Below, in pieces: positions 5,361 through 7,142 of a stretch of 7,142 nucleotides of DNA. The position numbers and the translations under genes were made by a program. Below the pieces are notes generated by a model. It was not told where the DNA came from. It did not search any database and saw only the letters and a list, made by a program, of their open reading frames with translations. This DNA is from Nitrososphaerota archaeon (GTDB lineage: Archaea > Thermoproteota > Nitrososphaeria > Nitrososphaerales > Nitrososphaeraceae). The stretch's first letter is position 1. Each line of letters begins with the position of its first letter. The stretch spans positions 1 through 7,142 of the forward strand of contig VBPR01000018.1 of the NCBI GenBank assembly GCA_005877345.1. The letters run 5' to 3'.

Positions 5361-6626
5361 ATGTCAAAATCTGTAAATAGCGGAATCAATCCATTTGAAG
5401 TGGCACTCACTCAGCTTGACGAAGTTTCAAATATGATTGGACTTGATAACGGTCTACATCAATTTTTGGCTCAGCCAAAGAGAGTATTAACAATTTCTAT
5501 TCCTGTTAAAATGGATGATGGAACCATTAAAGTTTTCACAGGCTTTCGTTCTCAACATAATGATGCTTTAGGACCATTTAAGGGGGGAATCAGATACCAT
5601 CCACAGGTAACAATAGAGGAAGTGAAAGCTCTTTCTATGTGGATGACATGGAAGTGCGCCATTGCAAATATTCCATATGGTGGTGGAAAGGGTGGTATAA
5701 TATGCGATCCAAAAAGTATGTCCGAGGGAGAGTTAGAGAGAATGACAAGAAGGTATGCATATGGAATTTCAGACATCATAGGCCCATACAAGGACATTCC
5801 TGCTCCTGATGTATACACTGGTGGTAGAGAGATGGCATGGATTATGGACACATTCTCGGTAATCAAGGGAAATTACATTCAGCCTGAAGTAATTACAGGT
5901 AAACCTGTGCAAATTGGAGGCTCTCTTGGACGTAATGAAGCAACTGGTAGAGGTCTAGCCATTACAGTAAGAGAGGCTGCCAAAAAGCTCAATATTGACA
6001 TGAAAAATGCGAGTGTGGTTGTTCAGGGATTTGGAAATGCTGGACAATTTGCTGCTCAATTAGTTGAAGAACAAGGGGCTAAAATAATTGCAGCAAGTGA
6101 TTCAAAGGGATGCATAATTAATAAAAATGGAATCGACACTGCTTCGCTAAGGAAACACAAAGTAAAAAACGGGTCTGTGACAAATTTTCAAGGCAGTCAA
6201 CCGATTTCCAATAAAGAACTACTTGAAACAGAGTGTACAATCTTAATTCCTGCAGCACTTGAAAACCAAATTACAAAAGAAAATGCTGGAAAAATAACTG
6301 CCAAGATCGTTGCAGAAGCTGCAAATGGACCCACTACCCCTGAAGCTGACAAAATATTATTTAGTAACAAAGTTTTGGTAATACCTGATATTCTGGCAAA
6401 TGGAGGTGGAGTTACCGTTTCATATTTTGAATGGTTGCAAAATTTACGTAGGGAATACTGGACAGAAGCAAAAGTTAATGATCGATTGGATACAAACATC
6501 ACGAATGCATTTTTAGGGGTTTATGATACCCATATAAAACATAATACCAATATGAGAATGGCAAGTATGATTGTTGCACTGAATAGAGTTGTAGATGCTA
6601 TAAAGATAAGAGGGTTTTGGCCCTAA
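5361..6626 (+). CDS. gdhA: Glutamate dehydrogenase
   Basis: Hexameric-type Glu/Leu/Phe/Val dehydrogenase family protein of 421 residues, full length for the archaeal enzymes. It interconverts glutamate with 2-oxoglutarate plus ammonia in the cytoplasm, linking nitrogen assimilation to carbon metabolism. Substrate-domain residues: Lys74 in GPFKGGIRYHP, Lys98 in MTWKCA, Lys110 in PYGGGKGG and catalytic Asp150 in PAPDVYT. The coenzyme domain has the Rossmann glycine motif GFGNAG at 223-228, Asp247 at the end of the following strand region, and the conserved EAANGPTTPEAD (319-330) and DILANGGGVTVSYFEW (343-358). Close alternatives such as leucine dehydrogenase are shorter and diverge in these motifs. 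Whether NAD or NADP is used cannot be decided by eye. The ATG is set by a TATA box 26 bases upstream. It converges on the Fe-S carrier gene, with 68 bases between the stops. Confidence 0.96.
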   Translation: MSKSVNSGINPFEVALTQLDEVSNMIGLDNGLHQFLAQPKRVLTISIPVKMDDGTIKVFTGFRSQHNDALGPFKGGIRYHPQVTIEEVKALSMWMTWKCAIANIPYGGGKGGIICDPKSMSEGELERMTRRYAYGISDIIGPYKDIPAPDVYTGGREMAWIMDTFSVIKGNYIQPEVITGKPVQIGGSLGRNEATGRGLAITVREAAKKLNIDMKNASVVVQGFGNAGQFAAQLVEEQGAKIIAASDSKGCIINKNGIDTASLRKHKVKNGSVTNFQGSQPISNKELLETECTILIPAALENQITKENAGKITAKIVAEAANGPTTPEADKILFSNKVLVIPDILANGGGVTVSYFEWLQNLRREYWTEAKVNDRLDTNITNAFLGVYDTHIKHNTNMRMASMIVALNRVVDAIKIRGFWP

Positions 6627-6682
6627 CCATCTAAGCTGGAATTGAAATCTCTAGGAAAGCAAAATATTTAAAAAATATGATT

Positions 6683-6714
6683 AAAAAATTCCTTTTATTC
6701 AGTTGAAAAGGAAT
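6683..6714 (-). terminator. Hairpin plus T6 terminator of the A-type carrier gene
   Basis: On the minus strand ATTCCTTTT (6714-6706) pairs perfectly over 9 bases with AAAAGGAAT (6696-6688) across a 9-base loop, followed at once by six T. This has the form of a bacterial intrinsic terminator, though the stem is A/T-rich. The upstream arm lies within the last codons of the carrier gene and the stop codon TAA is at 6695-6697. Further T-rich runs follow to about 6660. On the plus strand the hairpin is not followed by a T-run, so it is oriented for this gene and not for gdh. Confidence 0.6.
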
Positions 6715-7045
6715 GTCCACATGAACATGATTTGGTCACGTTTGGATTATTTATCTTGAAACCAGATCCCATAAGACTTTCAATATAATCAATATTCGTT
6801 CCTTTAAGGTATTTTTGACTGTAACTATCCACAATCATCTTTATGCCGTTTTCATCAATAACGCTGTCGTCTTCATCTGGCTTTTCCTCAAAACCCATAC
6901 CGTATGAGAGACCCGAACAACCGCCACCCGAAACATATACTCTCAGATATAAACTGTCCTTATTCTCTTGTTTCATGAACTCCATGACTTTTTCTGCTGC
7001 TTTTGGAGAAATTGTAATCAATTGCGTTTGGTGTGTACTTTCCAT
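6695..7045 (-). CDS. iscA: A-type iron-sulfur carrier (IscA/HesB family)
   Basis: A 116-residue A-type carrier that receives Fe-S clusters and passes them to target proteins. The fold begins with ITISPKAAEKVMEFM (10-24), and the three conserved cluster-binding cysteines are Cys43 in SGGGCSGLSYGM and Cys107 and Cys109 in the C-terminal CSCGHSF. Other family marks are FEEKPDEDD and LMGSGFKINNPN. It belongs to the IscA/ErpA/SufA group; which subtype cannot be fixed by eye. The ATG at 7043-7045 has a TATA box about 28 bases upstream. It works in the same pathway as SufS and SufU elsewhere in the window but is transcribed separately and lies about 2.4 kb from sufS. Confidence 0.94.
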   Translation of the reverse strand: MESTHQTQLITISPKAAEKVMEFMKQENKDSLYLRVYVSGGGCSGLSYGMGFEEKPDEDDSVIDENGIKMIVDSYSQKYLKGTNIDYIESLMGSGFKINNPNVTKSCSCGHSFSTE

Positions 7046-7068
7046 TATCAGTACATTGCTCTAATAAA

Positions 7069-7077
7069 CTATAATAA
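7069..7077 (-). promoter_or_regulatory. TATA box of the A-type carrier gene
   Basis: TTATTATAG on the minus strand is centred about 28 bases before the ATG at 7045. A second A/T-rich element, TTTATTAG (7061-7068), is too close to the start to be the box. The remaining bases to 7142 are A/T-rich and show no gene. Confidence 0.5.
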
Positions 7078-7142
7078 CCTTTTGAAAATTAGAAAAGCAT
7101 TACGAAAATAAAGAAAGGGCTTTAGACAAATATTATTTTAGG

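Noticed and set aside
5552..5866. Minus-strand frame inside glutamate dehydrogenase.
   Set aside because: It is a shadow of the conserved gdh coding sequence, with low-complexity proline-rich translation and no promoter.
6843..7064. Plus-strand frame overlapping the A-type carrier gene.
   Set aside because: It is antisense to the conserved Cys43 region of the carrier, and its translation shows no family features.
1..7142. A new defence, mobile or biosynthetic system.
   Set aside because: I looked for integrases, transposases, terminal or CRISPR-like repeats, toxin-antitoxin pairs and clustered unknown genes. Apart from one small unknown and one damaged gene, everything belongs to housekeeping families.

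Overview
The window looks like chromosomal DNA of an ammonia-oxidising-type archaeon of the Thaumarchaeota (Nitrososphaeria). The strongest clue is a eukaryote-type DNA topoisomerase IB at the left edge, a marker of that lineage among archaea. Supporting clues are the AT-rich composition, the archaeal-style TATA boxes about 26-30 bases before start codons with almost no leader, and the archaeal small Toprim protein, TatA and glutamate dehydrogenase. The genus cannot be fixed from the sequence alone.

Layout from left to right: (1) topoisomerase IB, minus strand, whose C-terminal end runs off the window (1-1450); (2) a short unrecognised plus-strand gene (1569-1904) that converges on and overlaps by 7 bases (3) a minus-strand PAP2-family membrane phosphatase broken by a one-base frameshift near 2171 and also lacking key catalytic residues; (4) a minus-strand sufS-sufU pair with ATGA overlap (2615-4278), encoding cysteine desulfurase and its SufU-type partner; (5) a small minus-strand Toprim protein (4349-4747); (6) a 212-base intergenic region with two copies of a T-rich 11-mer, between divergent genes; (7) tatA (4960-5286) and glutamate dehydrogenase (5361-6626) on the plus strand, each with its own likely promoter; (8) a minus-strand A-type Fe-S carrier (6695-7045), which converges on gdh and ends in a hairpin-plus-T-tract terminator overlapping its last codons.

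Functional themes: iron-sulfur cluster biogenesis is represented twice (SufS/SufU for sulfur mobilisation, IscA-type carrier for cluster delivery), on separate transcripts. SufS carries a histidine 19 residues before its catalytic cysteine, at the position that serves zinc-ligand exchange in the Bacillus SufS-SufU pair, so the two proteins probably work as that kind of couple. The other genes are housekeeping: DNA topology, twin-arginine export and nitrogen assimilation. I see no mobile element, CRISPR array, rRNA, tRNA or defence island. No new multi-gene system is evident. The points most worth checking are the damaged PAP2 gene, the IscU-like cysteine spacing of the SufU, and the terminator within the end of the carrier gene.
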